A program made the translations under genes and the position numbers. This document shows positions 1 to 8,722 of a stretch of DNA of 64,000 nt, piece by piece; the first letter of the stretch is position 1, and each line of letters opens with the position of its first letter. The stretch is taken from assembly GCF_947497285.1 (NCBI RefSeq), contig NZ_CANMFT010000008.1, forward strand, positions 124,001 to 188,000, in the 5' to 3' direction. This DNA is from an uncultured Aliiroseovarius sp. Its GTDB lineage: Bacteria; Pseudomonadota; Alphaproteobacteria; Rhodobacterales; Rhodobacteraceae. A model generated the notes under the pieces. The model worked only from the letters and a program-made list of their open reading frames with translations. It was not told the origin of the DNA and made no database searches.

Positions 1-1
1 C

Positions 2-376
2 GACCGCCCCGATGCGCTGGTCTGTCAGGAACTGTTCCCGTGGCTGGATCAAATCGCCTTGCCGCTCGTGATTTCAAGCCTTGGGGGTGGGCGCCCGGGG
101 TCGGAACTGGCTGGGCTGGATGGCGATATCACCTGCCACTGGCGCATTTTACCACTGATGTATGCACGCGAATCCGACCACGTGATTAACACGATCGAGG
201 CCGCAGCCGCCCCAAACAAAATCAAGAAGATCCTGAAGGAATATGATCCGATCAAGCGAATGATCTATCAGGGGCGCGGCCAGAAAGTGCGCGCCCTGTT
301 CGACCGCGACGCCCTGCCCCGCCGTGAACAGGTGATCCGCAACCGGATCAAACGTGAAGGGTTCTGGATGCGGTAG
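2..376 (+). CDS. Unrecognised protein, C-terminal part only
   Basis: The frame is open from base 2, so the gene begins before the window; the TTG at 59 in the ORF track is internal. About 124 residues remain, ending in a basic tail (EGFWMR). The segment has hydrophobic stretches around PLVISSLGGG and a lysine-rich helix (NKIKKILKEYDPIKRM). I do not recognise the family. The G/C-rich codon pattern matches its neighbours, so it is probably a real gene. It converges on the cold-shock gene. A sulfotransferase- or glycosyltransferase-like C-terminus is possible but unsupported. Confidence 0.6.
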   Translation, partial: DRPDALVCQELFPWLDQIALPLVISSLGGGRPGSELAGLDGDITCHWRILPLMYARESDHVINTIEAAAAPNKIKKILKEYDPIKRMIYQGRGQKVRALFDRDALPRREQVIRNRIKREGFWMR

Positions 377-480
377 CGCACGAAGCTTTGCCGCTTGCTA
401 GGATTGCCAGCTTTATCAGGCTGTGCCGATGGCGGACCGATCAGGGCCACGCGGGCCTGCACGATCATGAAGGCCCACAT

Positions 481-516
481 TGCAAAGAAGAAGGGCGCAC
501 CGTTTCCGATGCGCCC
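481..516 (-). terminator. Rho-independent terminator of the cold-shock gene
   Basis: The arms GGGCGCA (493-499) and TGCGCCC (510-516) form a 7-bp GC-rich stem with a 10-nt loop. Read on the minus strand, the stem is followed by TTCTTCTTT. It lies about 40 bases past the stop of the minus-strand csp gene and is the only plausible terminator for it. Confidence 0.65.
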
Positions 517-557
517 CACTTGGTCAAGGAAACCTCGACCTATCTAGAACTCAAGGC

Positions 558-764
558 TTATGCCAGAGCGATGTTCGACGCGCTTTCGCGGCCGTCACGG
601 CCGGGTTCGATGTCGAAAGTCACTTTTTGGTCATCGGCCAGACCGGTCAGGCCTGCGCGCTCAACAGCCGAGATGTGCACGAACACGTCTTTGCCGCCAC
701 CTTCAGGTGCGATGAAGCCGAAGCCTTTAGTTGTGTTGAACCATTTGACGGTACCAGTAGCCAT
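558..764 (-). CDS. Cold-shock protein, CspA family
   Basis: Single-domain OB-fold nucleic-acid chaperone of 68 residues, the usual CspA size. Both RNA-binding motifs are intact: RNP1 as KGFGFI and RNP2 as VFVHIS, after the typical start MATGTVKWFN. The ORF track begins one codon earlier (ATGATG). I chose the second ATG because AGGAGA then sits about 6 bases upstream and the protein starts as in the family. About 240 bases without a gene lie upstream, room for the long 5' leader common in csp mRNAs, though I cannot prove a thermosensor. It is one of three cold-shock-fold genes in the window. Confidence 0.93.
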   Translation of the reverse strand: MATGTVKWFNTTKGFGFIAPEGGGKDVFVHISAVERAGLTGLADDQKVTFDIEPGRDGRESASNIALA

Positions 765-1009
765 CATATTTCTCCTAGTTAGTCTGCCCGCAGGATGCGG
801 CAGGTCGGCAAAGTCAGTACAAGATCGAGAGACTGAGCCTTTAGGAGCAGTGTAGTCGATAGTCGTAACGTCGCAGGGATTACATGGGGCTCTTGGGTCA
901 AAAATACAAGTGTTTTTCTCTTGCGGCTGATTTTCGGTGGAAATTTGCGCGCCAAATTGCCGAACACCACGCCGCGACGACGGAAGGCAAGGGGTGAACA
1001 GGGTCTGGA

Positions 1010-1423
1010 TTAGCTTGCGAACACGCGCGATAAATCGCGAAACCCCTTCACTTCGATCGGATTGCCGGATGGATCACGGAAAAACATCGTCCATTGTTCG
1101 CCCGGCTCGCCCTCAAATCGGGCGGTAGGTGGGATCACCCAGTCAGTGCCATGCGCCTCAAGCCGATCAGCCAGCCCGCGCCAGTCGTTATAGCCAAGCA
1201 CCACACCGAAATGCGGCATCGCCACCATATGCGCGCCGACCTTACCGGTGTCGGCGGTCTCAAATGGTTTGCCCAGATGCAGGCTGAGCTGGTGGCCGAA
1301 GAAGCTGAAATCGACCCAACTGTCTGTGGATCGCCCCTCCTTACACCCCAGCAGGTCGCCGTAAAAGCTGCGCGCGGCGTCCAGATCAGTGACATTCAGG
1401 GCAAGGTGGAAAGGGGTCAGCAT
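1010..1423 (-). CDS. VOC (glyoxalase/bleomycin resistance) family protein
   Basis: Protein of 137 residues with the vicinal-oxygen-chelate fold: an N-terminal half starting LTPFHLALNVTDLDAARSFYGDLLG, typical of VOC modules, and a C-terminal half ending MFFRDPSGNPIEVKGF, where the Glu near the end is a usual metal ligand. Substrate cannot be told from sequence; close relatives are annotated as glyoxalase-like or dioxygenase-like. The ORF track extends this frame to 586 aa by running antisense through metY. The true start is ATG 1423, where GGAG stands 6 bases upstream. It is divergent from metY across 180 bases. Confidence 0.88.
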   Translation of the reverse strand: MLTPFHLALNVTDLDAARSFYGDLLGCKEGRSTDSWVDFSFFGHQLSLHLGKPFETADTGKVGAHMVAMPHFGVVLGYNDWRGLADRLEAHGTDWVIPPTARFEGEPGEQWTMFFRDPSGNPIEVKGFRDLSRVFAS

Positions 1424-1603
1424 GGCGTGCTCCGGAACAAGGTTCTGAAAACCATAGCAGCGGGCGAAAAAAGGACCAGCCGAAAGCGCCGGCGCAAATG
1501 CGGTTCCAATGTCCGCACCCCTGCCCGTTTCACTTAGCAAGACCCGTTGAAGCGCCACGCCCTTTCGCCTAGCCTGCGCGCAACGAAAACGAGGGAGACT
1601 TTC

Positions 1604-2896
1604 ATGTCCAACGACCGCCAACTGGCCTTTGACACGCTGCAAATTCATGCTGGCACCGAACCTGATCCGGCCACCGGTGCCCGTCAGGTGCCGATTTACC
1701 AGACCACCGCCTATGTCTTCAAAGACGCCGACCACGCTGCGCGGCTCTTCAATCTGGAAGAAGTGGGCTACATCTATTCCCGCCTGACCAACCCGACGAT
1801 CGCCGCCCTGCAAAACCGCATCGCGGCGCTGGAAGGTGGTGCGGGTGCTGTGTGCTGTTCGTCCGGTCACGCGGCACAAATCATGGCGCTGTTCCCGCTG
1901 ATGTCGCCGGGCAAGAACATCGTTGCCTCGACCCGTTTGTATGGTGGGTCCGTCACGCAGCTGAGCCAGACCATCAAGCGGTTCGGCTGGGAAACCAAGT
2001 TCGTCGATTTCGATGACGAGGCCGCCGTGGCCGCTGCCATCGACGACAACACCCGCGCGGTGTTTTGCGAATCCATCGCAAACCCCGGTGGCTACATCAC
2101 CGACATTCCGGCAATTGCCGCGATTTCGGACAATGCGGGCGTGCCGTTGATCGTCGACAACACCTCGGCCACCCCTTACCTGTGCAACCCGATCTCGCTG
2201 GGCGCGACGCTGGTCGTGCATTCGACCACAAAATACCTGACCGGCAACGGCACCGTCATGGGTGGCTGCGTGGTGGATTCGGGCAAGTTCGACTGGATGG
2301 CGTCCGACAAGTTCCCGTCGCTCAGCCAGCCAGAGCCCGCCTATCACGGTCTGGTCTTTGCCGAGGCGCTCGGCCCGATGGCGTTCACCTTCCACGGCAT
2401 CGCCATTGGCCTGCGCGATCTGGGCATGACCATGAACCCGCAAGCCGCGCATTATACGCTGATGGGGATCGAGACCCTGTCGCTGCGGATGGAAAAACAC
2501 GTCGCCAACGCCGAGAAAGTCGCCAATTGGCTGGAAGCCGACCCGCGTGTCGATGCCGTGACCTATGCGGGGCTGGACAGCTCGCCCTATAAGCACCGCG
2601 TGGCCACCGTCTGCCCGAAGGGCGCCGGCGCTCTGTTTACGGTTGCTGTGAAAGGCGGCTATGACGCCTGCGTCAAGCTGGTGGACAGTCTGGAACTGTT
2701 CAGCCACGTCGCCAACCTTGGCGACACGCGGTCGCTGATCATCCATTCGGCCTCGACCACGCACCGGCAATTGTCGCCAGAGCAGCAGAAAGCCGCAGGG
2801 GCTGCACCCAACGTGGTGCGCATCTCGATCGGGACCGAGGATGCCGCTGACATCATCGCCGATCTGGATCAGGCGCTGGCGAAGGCCACGGCCTAA
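1604..2896 (+). CDS. metY: O-acetylhomoserine sulfhydrylase (MetY type)
   Basis: PLP-dependent Cys/Met metabolism enzyme of 430 residues that makes homocysteine (or methionine) from O-acetylhomoserine and sulfide, cytoplasmic. Family marks: YSRLTNPT near residue 65, the substrate/PLP region SSGHAAQ, the PLP-aspartate region VDNTSATPYLC, and the Schiff-base lysine in HSTTKYLTGNG (Lys210). Length matches the 420-430 of MetY, longer than MetZ/MetB. The start at 1604 is chosen over the track's 1547 because GAGGGAGA lies just upstream. I looked for a SAM-II riboswitch in the 180-base leader and saw none. A terminator follows directly, so it is probably monocistronic. A methionine gamma-lyase role is less likely. 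Confidence 0.92.
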   Translation: MSNDRQLAFDTLQIHAGTEPDPATGARQVPIYQTTAYVFKDADHAARLFNLEEVGYIYSRLTNPTIAALQNRIAALEGGAGAVCCSSGHAAQIMALFPLMSPGKNIVASTRLYGGSVTQLSQTIKRFGWETKFVDFDDEAAVAAAIDDNTRAVFCESIANPGGYITDIPAIAAISDNAGVPLIVDNTSATPYLCNPISLGATLVVHSTTKYLTGNGTVMGGCVVDSGKFDWMASDKFPSLSQPEPAYHGLVFAEALGPMAFTFHGIAIGLRDLGMTMNPQAAHYTLMGIETLSLRMEKHVANAEKVANWLEADPRVDAVTYAGLDSSPYKHRVATVCPKGAGALFTVAVKGGYDACVKLVDSLELFSHVANLGDTRSLIIHSASTTHRQLSPEQQKAAGAAPNVVRISIGTEDAADIIADLDQALAKATA

Positions 2897-2916
2897 GTCT
2901 GGATCACCAACTAGAA

Positions 2917-2951
2917 AAAGGCCACCTGAAAGGGTGGCCTTTATTATTTTA
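2917..2951 (+). terminator. Rho-independent terminator after metY
   Basis: A perfect 10-bp stem, AAAGGCCACC (2917-2926) and GGTGGCCTTT (2933-2942), with a 6-nt loop, followed by a T-rich tail (ATTATTTT). The A-rich base of the stem lets it also serve the convergent minus-strand SIMPL gene. Confidence 0.9.
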
Positions 2952-2968
2952 TTACAATGCCCTTCAGA

Positions 2969-3667
2969 TCATTCTTCAAGCAATTCGAACACCATAGTCA
3001 CGCTTGATCCGATCTCAAGCTCGCCCGCCGCAATCGGCATGTCCGACTGCGCGGCCTCCATCGTCATGCGGCCATAGACTGGCGCCGCCCGTGCGCCGCC
3101 TTCGCGGATCGAGATGATCGGCCCCAGCGTGACACCCGCAGCGTCCGCCAGCACCTTTGCCCGCGCCATCGCGTCCTTGACCGCATCTGCGCGCGCCGCG
3201 TCTTCGGCGCTGGCCCGGTCCTGCACGTCAAACTGCAGCCCGTTCAGTTGATTTGCACCGTCCTGCGTTACCGCCGACATGATCGCGCCCAGTTGATCCA
3301 ATGCGCGCACCTGCACAGCTAGTGTCGTGCTCGCGGTGAAGCCTGTCAGCTTCGGTGGCCCATCGCTGTTGCGGTTGTAATCATAACGGGGTGCCAGGCT
3401 GACCTGCGCAGTTTGCATGTCGCGCGGGGCGATCCCAACCGCCTCCAGCCGTGCGAATATCGCCTGCGCGACCTCGGCCACGCCCTCAAGTGCGGCGGGC
3501 GCCTCTGGCGCGTCTTTGGTCACGCCAAGGCTGATCCGGGCCATGTCCGGCACCACGTCAGCGACGCCCTGCCCTGTGACCGTCAGTCGCGCTGCAGCGT
3601 CGTTTTCAGCTTGAAGCGGCGTGGCAAACGCCAACACCAAACCCATAATCGCAATCGTTCTTCGCAT
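2969..3667 (-). CDS. Periplasmic SIMPL-domain (DUF541) protein
   Basis: Protein of 232 residues: a Sec signal peptide (MRRTIAIMGLVLAFATPLQA) and a SIMPL/DUF541 domain through the rest, with the typical openings LTVTGQGVADVVPDMARI and SLAPRYDYN. Members sit in the periplasm or outer-membrane face; some affect oxidative-stress tolerance, but the molecular role is unsettled. The track start at 3715 is 16 codons early. ATG 3667 has AGGAGG 5 bases upstream and begins the signal peptide. It stands alone, convergent with metY. Confidence 0.88.
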   Translation of the reverse strand: MRRTIAIMGLVLAFATPLQAENDAAARLTVTGQGVADVVPDMARISLGVTKDAPEAPAALEGVAEVAQAIFARLEAVGIAPRDMQTAQVSLAPRYDYNRNSDGPPKLTGFTASTTLAVQVRALDQLGAIMSAVTQDGANQLNGLQFDVQDRASAEDAARADAVKDAMARAKVLADAAGVTLGPIISIREGGARAAPVYGRMTMEAAQSDMPIAAGELEIGSSVTMVFELLEE

Positions 3668-3853
3668 CTTAGCCTCCTGTTTCGGCCACTTTGCGCCGAT
3701 CTTCGCCATGTGCAAGGCTGCCCTCCAGCCCCCCTTTCCATGGGCAATTTCCTGCTATAGTTTCAATGCAGTGGGCCCAGCCAATGGGATGTGCCTGCTT
3801 TGAAGAAGGGTCCCGGTCTATTCGGGTGGGGTTACGACAGGACGTCAGACGGC

Positions 3854-6829
3854 ATGAAACCCAATTTCGCGCTTGATCTCAGCCATGACGGCATCGGTCT
3901 TGTCCATAGAGGCAAGGGCGGCTGGACGCTTGTGGGCGAGTTGTCGCTGGACGACCCCGATATGCATGGTGCGCTCGAGCGTCTGCGCCAAAAGGCAGCG
4001 GCGTTGGAAAGTGGCGGGTTTTCGGCCAAGCTGATCATCCCCGGATCGCAACTTCTTTTCACTAGCCTGACCGCCCCCGGCCCCGATGACGTCACCCGCG
4101 AGGCGCGGATACGCGAAGGGCTTGAGGGGCTGACACCTTATGCGGTGGACGATCTTGTGTTCGACTGGCATCCGGACGCGAACGATACGGCCTTGGTCCA
4201 TGTCGCGGTTGTCGCCCAAGAAACGCTCGACGAGGCAGAAGCTTTCGCAACAGAGCACAAGCTTAACCCTGTCAGTTTTGTGGCCCGTCCCGAAGCCAGC
4301 TTTTCGGGCGAGGCATTCTTTGGCCTGTCCAGCGCCAATGTGTTGGCGCCGGGCACGCGGGTTGATCGTGATACGCGCCCCGTTCCCGTCCTTTTGGGAC
4401 AGACCCCAGCCACGATACAAGCGACCGCAACTGCGGCCCCTGACCAAAGCACCTCTGAGCCCGAAGGCACGGCCAGCACGGACACCAGCGCGCGCAAGCC
4501 TTCGGACGGGGCCAAAACGCTGCCGGAACTTGCCCCCTTCCCGCCAACCCCGGAGCAGCCGGCCTCACCTCCGCTGACCCTTGGCAGCAGCGATCGCACC
4601 GACAAGGCGCGGTCGACCGATGCGAATTCAGACCCGGCGGGCGCCAAGCAACCCGCCGCCCCGGAGCGCGAACCCAGCCTGCCACCCTCCACCAAAGCGC
4701 CTGCAGCACAGACCCGTGCCGAGCCGTCCGAAACGCCTTCTGCGCCACCGCCACCACCTGCGCCTCCTGCGCCGTCCACTGACCCGGCTGTGCGCCCGCA
4801 GACGCAGGCCAGCCCCTCATTCTCGTCCAGCCGCGCGGAAGAACGGGCAGAGGTTTCTGCCGTGGATCATACTGACCCGCGACCAGAGGACGACGCCGCT
4901 GACCGCCCTGACACATCCCCCACGGCCCCTGACAAACCTGCCGCTGACAAGCCTGCGCCCGAGGCGCCGCAAGTCGAGCCGGCGCCGGACGCTCTGCCCC
5001 GGTTGTCGTTTGGCGTGAGCCGGGACGCGGCTGATCTTGCCACACCGCCACAGGCCAGCTCTGAGCAGCCCGACGGTGATGCACCGACGGCGCCCGCAAA
5101 GACGGTTCACGTGCCCGTCACTGCGCCCACCGCATTCGGGGACGACCCTGATCTTGCGTCGGCCGAGGCATCCAAACGCCCTGAACGCAACGCCGTGAAA
5201 GGGACCGAGAAACTCGCCACGGCGGCCCGCAAAAGCGTGGCTGGTGTGGCGGCGGCGGCCGGTGCGGCCAGCGCCATCGGGCGCAATGCCGCCAAGAAGC
5301 TGCCGCAACCTCGCAAGACCGCAACAGACACGCCAAACACGCCCGAGGCCGGACGCGCGCGCGCATTCGGGCTGCGGCGCAAACAGGAAGCGGCGCAATC
5401 GGCCGAAACCGATACCGCCATCGCGCCGCCGCCGCAGCCGTCACAGGCGTCACAGGCGTCACAGGCGTCCGGGGCAACAGGCCAACGACCCCCATCGCGC
5501 CGGACCCGTGAAGCCGAAGCGATGACGATCTTTGGCGCGCGTCAGACGCAGGTTATCGGCGGAAAACCCAAATATCTTGGGGTCTTTCTGGTGCTTGGTT
5601 TGCTGTTGTTCATGGCGGTCGTGGTGATCTGGTCGATGTTTTTCATGACCGACAGCACGGCGTGGTTGTTTCCAGACCGTGAAGACCAGTTCGAAGCGGC
5701 GATTTCGTCACGTCCAATTGACCTTGATCGCGCCGAGATCGACGCGGCCAACGCCCCTACCCATGATCAGGAAGATGGCGCACTTGTTACCGGGGCCGAT
5801 CCGAACGCGCCCGACCCCTTATCCTCCGAAGCCGCCCAAGCGCGCTATGCCGCGACCGGGATCTGGCAGCGGTCCCCGGACCCGTTGCGCGACCCCGTGA
5901 CCGATGATCTGGACGATCTCTACATCGCCTCAATCGACCCGCTGGCAGGCAACAATGATGCAATCGCCCTGCCCTCGCCTGCGTTGACCGTCTTCGGGGC
6001 CGAAGGTCTGCTCCTGGCCGCCCCGCCCCCCTTGGGCACCACGTTTGCGTTGAACGAAGACGGGCTGGTTCTGGCAACGCCTGATGGCGCGCTGACACCG
6101 GATGGCGCGATCGTATTTGCTGGGCGTCCATCGCTGTTTCCCGCCCCGCGCCCGGGCAGCACAACCGAGCCGGAACCAGAAGAGGCCACCGAGGTCGCGC
6201 CGGGGCAGCCCGGTCTGCGCCCCCGCGCGCGCCCTGAGGGCCTGATCGAAGGCAACGAACGGTTGCAGCTCGGCGGGCGCACACGTAACGAAATGGCTGG
6301 CTTGCGCCCACGCGCGCGCCCAACAACGCCGAAAGCCGCCGCTCAGGCCGCCGCGATTGCAGCAGCGCTTGAAAACGCCGAGGTTTTCGAAAGCGCAGCG
6401 GCGGCAGTCATCGCCCCGACCAAGCTGGCCATCGCCAAGTCGATCGAACCACGCCATCGCCCGCGTAATTTCGGCAAGATCGTCGCGCAATCACGCGACA
6501 ATGGGGATGCCTCTGATGGGTCTGTCGTCGTGGCGGCCGCCGCGGCCTCGCCGGCGCAAACCGTTTCTCCGAAGATCCCGACCCGTGCCTCGGTGGCCAA
6601 GCAAGCCACGATCAAGAATGCGATCAATCTGCGCAAGGTCAGCCTGATCGGGATCTACGGTTCGGCCTCGGCGCGGCGCGCCTTGGTTCGGCTGCCATCG
6701 GGTCGTTACTTGAAAGTCGGGGTGGGCAGCCGACTGGATGGTGGCAAGGTTCTGTCGATCTCGGCCACGAAGCTGGTTTACAAAAAGGGGTCGCGCACCC
6801 ACGAACTGGTCGTGCTTCCCTTCAGCTAG
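3854..6829 (+). CDS. Large single-pass membrane protein, GspL/PilM-like N-end and GspC/PilP-like C-end
   Basis: About 991 residues from ATG 3854 (the track starts at GTG 3791). Neither start has a strong ribosome site; KPNFALDLS looks like the domain's beginning. Residues 1-170 resemble the actin-like cytoplasmic domain of GspL/PilM (FALDLSHDGIGLVHRG, a VDDLVFDWHPD strand). Then follows about 400 residues of Pro/Ala/Ser/Thr-rich, charged, probably disordered chain. One strong membrane segment (GVFLVLGLLLFMAVVVIWSMFF, near 575-597) follows, then a periplasmic part with two copies of GLRPRARP. The last 70 residues (NLRKVSLIGIYGSASARRAL... YLKVGVGSRLDGGKV) look like the GspC/PilP homology-region domain. 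No type II secretion or type IV pilus genes are nearby. The domain assignments are by resemblance only. Databases often mislabel such proteins as translation initiation factor IF-2. Confidence 0.72.
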   Translation: MKPNFALDLSHDGIGLVHRGKGGWTLVGELSLDDPDMHGALERLRQKAAALESGGFSAKLIIPGSQLLFTSLTAPGPDDVTREARIREGLEGLTPYAVDDLVFDWHPDANDTALVHVAVVAQETLDEAEAFATEHKLNPVSFVARPEASFSGEAFFGLSSANVLAPGTRVDRDTRPVPVLLGQTPATIQATATAAPDQSTSEPEGTASTDTSARKPSDGAKTLPELAPFPPTPEQPASPPLTLGSSDRTDKARSTDANSDPAGAKQPAAPEREPSLPPSTKAPAAQTRAEPSETPSAPPPPPAPPAPSTDPAVRPQTQASPSFSSSRAEERAEVSAVDHTDPRPEDDAADRPDTSPTAPDKPAADKPAPEAPQVEPAPDALPRLSFGVSRDAADLATPPQASSEQPDGDAPTAPAKTVHVPVTAPTAFGDDPDLASAEASKRPERNAVKGTEKLATAARKSVAGVAAAAGAASAIGRNAAKKLPQPRKTATDTPNTPEAGRARAFGLRRKQEAAQSAETDTAIAPPPQPSQASQASQASGATGQRPPSRRTREAEAMTIFGARQTQVIGGKPKYLGVFLVLGLLLFMAVVVIWSMFFMTDSTAWLFPDREDQFEAAISSRPIDLDRAEIDAANAPTHDQEDGALVTGADPNAPDPLSSEAAQARYAATGIWQRSPDPLRDPVTDDLDDLYIASIDPLAGNNDAIALPSPALTVFGAEGLLLAAPPPLGTTFALNEDGLVLATPDGALTPDGAIVFAGRPSLFPAPRPGSTTEPEPEEATEVAPGQPGLRPRARPEGLIEGNERLQLGGRTRNEMAGLRPRARPTTPKAAAQAAAIAAALENAEVFESAAAAVIAPTKLAIAKSIEPRHRPRNFGKIVAQSRDNGDASDGSVVVAAAAASPAQTVSPKIPTRASVAKQATIKNAINLRKVSLIGIYGSASARRALVRLPSGRYLKVGVGSRLDGGKVLSISATKLVYKKGSRTHELVVLPFS
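5441..5467 (+). repeat. Three tandem 9-bp units in coding sequence
   Basis: TCACAGGCG is repeated exactly three times, encoding SQA SQA SQA within the disordered region of the large membrane protein. Such units can change number by slippage without breaking the frame. Confidence 0.85.
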
Positions 6830-6841
6830 GACTGAATGGAA

Positions 6842-6870
6842 GACGCCCGACATCGTGCATGCCGGGCGTC
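6842..6870. terminator. Hairpin between convergent genes
   Basis: An 8-bp GC-rich stem, GACGCCCG and CGGGCGTC, with a small inner CAT/ATG pairing, lies just after the stop at 6829 and before the 3' end of hpd. The tail on either strand is only mildly T-rich, so termination is plausible but not certain. Confidence 0.5.
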
Positions 6871-6904
6871 AAATCTTGCTTGAATTGGATTGCTAACCGG
6901 CCCT

Positions 6905-8002
6905 TCAGGCCACGTCGCCCAATTCACCTTTTTCAATCTGTTCGCGTTCAATGGATTCAAACAGCGCTTTAAAGTTGCCTTCGCCAAAGCCATCATCGCC
7001 CTTGCGTTGGATAAACTCAAAGAAGATCGGGCCGATCACGGTTTTCGAGAATATCTGAAGCAAGATACGTGTTTCGCCGCCACCAAGGACACCTTCGCCG
7101 TCGATCAGAATACCATGCTTCATCATGTCGGCCTTGGGTTCATCGTGACCCGTCACGCGGTCATAGGAGAGGTCATAATAGGTCTCGTTCGGGCCTGGCA
7201 TGAATTTCAGCCCACGCGCCGCAATCTCGTCGACCGAGGCATAGATATCCTCGGTGCCGACAGCGATGTGCTGGATGCCCTCGCCTTTGTATTTCTCAAG
7301 ATAGGCGACGATCTGACCTTTCTCGCCGCGATCTTCGTTCAGCGGGATGCGGATCTTGCCACAGGGCGAGGTCAACGCGCGGCTGAACAGCCCGCTATGC
7401 TTGCCCTGAATGTCGAAAAACCTGATTTCTTCGAAGTTGAACAAATCGCCGTAGAACTTGAACCACACCTCCATGTTGCCCTTGAAGACATTGTGGGTGA
7501 GGTGATCGAGGTAGTAAAACCCAACCCCCTTGGGGTGGGCATCCGCGATCCAGTCAAACTCAGCGTTATAGGCGCTGGTGTCGAAATACTGGTCGATGAA
7601 ATAGATCAGCGAGTCGCCGATGCCATAGATCGCAGGCACATCCATCGCCTTGCCATCCGCCTCATAGGGTTTTGCCCCCATCTTCACCGCATGGTCAAAC
7701 GCGTGCTGTGCATCGACAACGCGCCAGCCCATCGAGGGCGCACAGGGGCCGTGTTGATCAATGAAGTCCGCGGCATGACTGCCCGGTTCGATGTTGATCA
7801 GATAGCTGACGTCGCCTTGTTGCCACAGCTCGATCTTGCGTCGTTTGTGGTTGGCGGTGTGTTCAAACCCCATCTTGGTGAAAAGGTCACGCAATTCCTG
7901 CGGGTCAGGATGGGCAAATTCGACAAATTCGAACCCGTCGGTTCCGGCGGGGTTCTTTTCGCTGATTTCAGCGCGCGGGGCATCATGTGGAAACGGACCC
8001 AT
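6905..8002 (-). CDS. hpd: 4-hydroxyphenylpyruvate dioxygenase
   Basis: Converts 4-hydroxyphenylpyruvate to homogentisate, the committed step of tyrosine breakdown; cytoplasmic Fe(II) enzyme. At 365 residues it has the normal bacterial length. The two-VOC-domain architecture is complete. The iron ligands are visible as His167 (LDHLTHNV), His245 (IQHIAV) and Glu329 (IFFEFIQRKGDDGFGEGNF, the C-terminal signature). It is divergent from an AsnC/Lrp regulator across 141 bases that carry a palindrome, so substrate-responsive control by that regulator is likely. Homogentisate dioxygenase and later steps are not in the window. Confidence 0.97.
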   Translation of the reverse strand: MGPFPHDAPRAEISEKNPAGTDGFEFVEFAHPDPQELRDLFTKMGFEHTANHKRRKIELWQQGDVSYLINIEPGSHAADFIDQHGPCAPSMGWRVVDAQHAFDHAVKMGAKPYEADGKAMDVPAIYGIGDSLIYFIDQYFDTSAYNAEFDWIADAHPKGVGFYYLDHLTHNVFKGNMEVWFKFYGDLFNFEEIRFFDIQGKHSGLFSRALTSPCGKIRIPLNEDRGEKGQIVAYLEKYKGEGIQHIAVGTEDIYASVDEIAARGLKFMPGPNETYYDLSYDRVTGHDEPKADMMKHGILIDGEGVLGGGETRILLQIFSKTVIGPIFFEFIQRKGDDGFGEGNFKALFESIEREQIEKGELGDVA

Positions 8003-8065
8003 GTGGATCTCTCCTGTTCATTAACGTGTTATGAAACGAGTATCACGCAAGAGCATTGATTTTTT

Positions 8066-8119
8066 CGCGCGTTCTTTGCAGTATTTTGGATAAATACCGC
8101 GCGTTTTGCGCATATTTGG
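8066..8119. promoter_or_regulatory. Probable Lrp/AsnC operator region between hpd and its regulator
   Basis: A perfect inverted repeat GTATTT-N5-AAATAC (8081-8097) sits in the middle of the divergent intergenic region. It is flanked by an imperfect direct repeat: CGCGCGTTCTTTGCAGTATT begins at 8066 and CGCGCGTTTTGCGCATATTT begins at 8098, 32 bases (about three helical turns) apart. Size and AT-rich core fit Lrp-family sites. The assignment to the adjacent regulator is inferred from position. Confidence 0.6.
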
Positions 8120-8143
8120 CAGAAATCCGTGGAGATCACGCAT

Positions 8144-8605
8144 ATGGACGAAACAGACCGGCGTCTATTGAAGGCGTTGCAGATCGACGCGCAGATGACC
8201 GCACAGGATCTGGGCGAGCGATTGAACCTGTCGGCCAGTCAGGCAGGACGACGGCGCGCCCGGCTCGAAGAACAGGGCTATATCCGCGCCTATGCCGCGC
8301 GGCTGGACCCGGCGCGCCTTGGGCTGCATGTGCAGGCCTTCGTGCAAGTGCAGATGGAAAGCCAAGCCCCAAAAGCCGCGCGCGCTTTTCTGCGTCTGGT
8401 CGAATTGCGGCCCGAAGTGACATCGGTCTGGACGCTGACGGGCAATTCCGACTACCTGATGCGGGTCTATTGCTCGGATCTCGGCGCCTTGAACGAGCTG
8501 ATCCACGATGTGTTGTTGCCGCACCCTTCGGTGGCACGGGTCCAAAGCCAGATTGTGCTGGACCATGTCAAACAAGATGCCCCCCTGCCGACTGATCACA
8601 GTTGA
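8144..8605 (+). CDS. Lrp/AsnC family transcriptional regulator
   Basis: Protein of 153 residues: an N-terminal helix-turn-helix (DETDRRLLKALQIDAQMTAQDLGERLNLS then SQAGRRRARLE) and a C-terminal RAM/AsnC ligand domain (LHVQAFVQVQMES... VTSVWTLTGNSDYLMRVYC). The start ATG 8144 is taken because GGAG lies 9 bases ahead; the track's GTG 8129 is within that site. Its position head-to-head with hpd suggests it senses an aromatic amino acid or its keto acid and controls hpd. That is an inference from synteny. Confidence 0.92.
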   Translation: MDETDRRLLKALQIDAQMTAQDLGERLNLSASQAGRRRARLEEQGYIRAYAARLDPARLGLHVQAFVQVQMESQAPKAARAFLRLVELRPEVTSVWTLTGNSDYLMRVYCSDLGALNELIHDVLLPHPSVARVQSQIVLDHVKQDAPLPTDHS

Positions 8606-8722
8606 AGGCAACTTTCTTCCCGCCCGTTAACCGATGCAAAACGGGTCTGACCTATAAGCTGAGGGCCTCAGGTGTCGACCGGCACCCGCATTTGGCATCG
8701 GCAATAACATGGGCAGACCAGT

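Noticed and set aside
1424-1603. A possible SAM-II riboswitch upstream of metY
   Set aside because: I looked for the pseudoknot pattern and conserved loop bases and did not find them in the 180-base gap. A covariance-model search would settle it.
1010-2770. A 586-aa minus-strand frame covering metY
   Set aside because: Only its last 137 residues are a gene (VOC protein, own ribosome site at 1423). The rest is antisense to metY without any family likeness.
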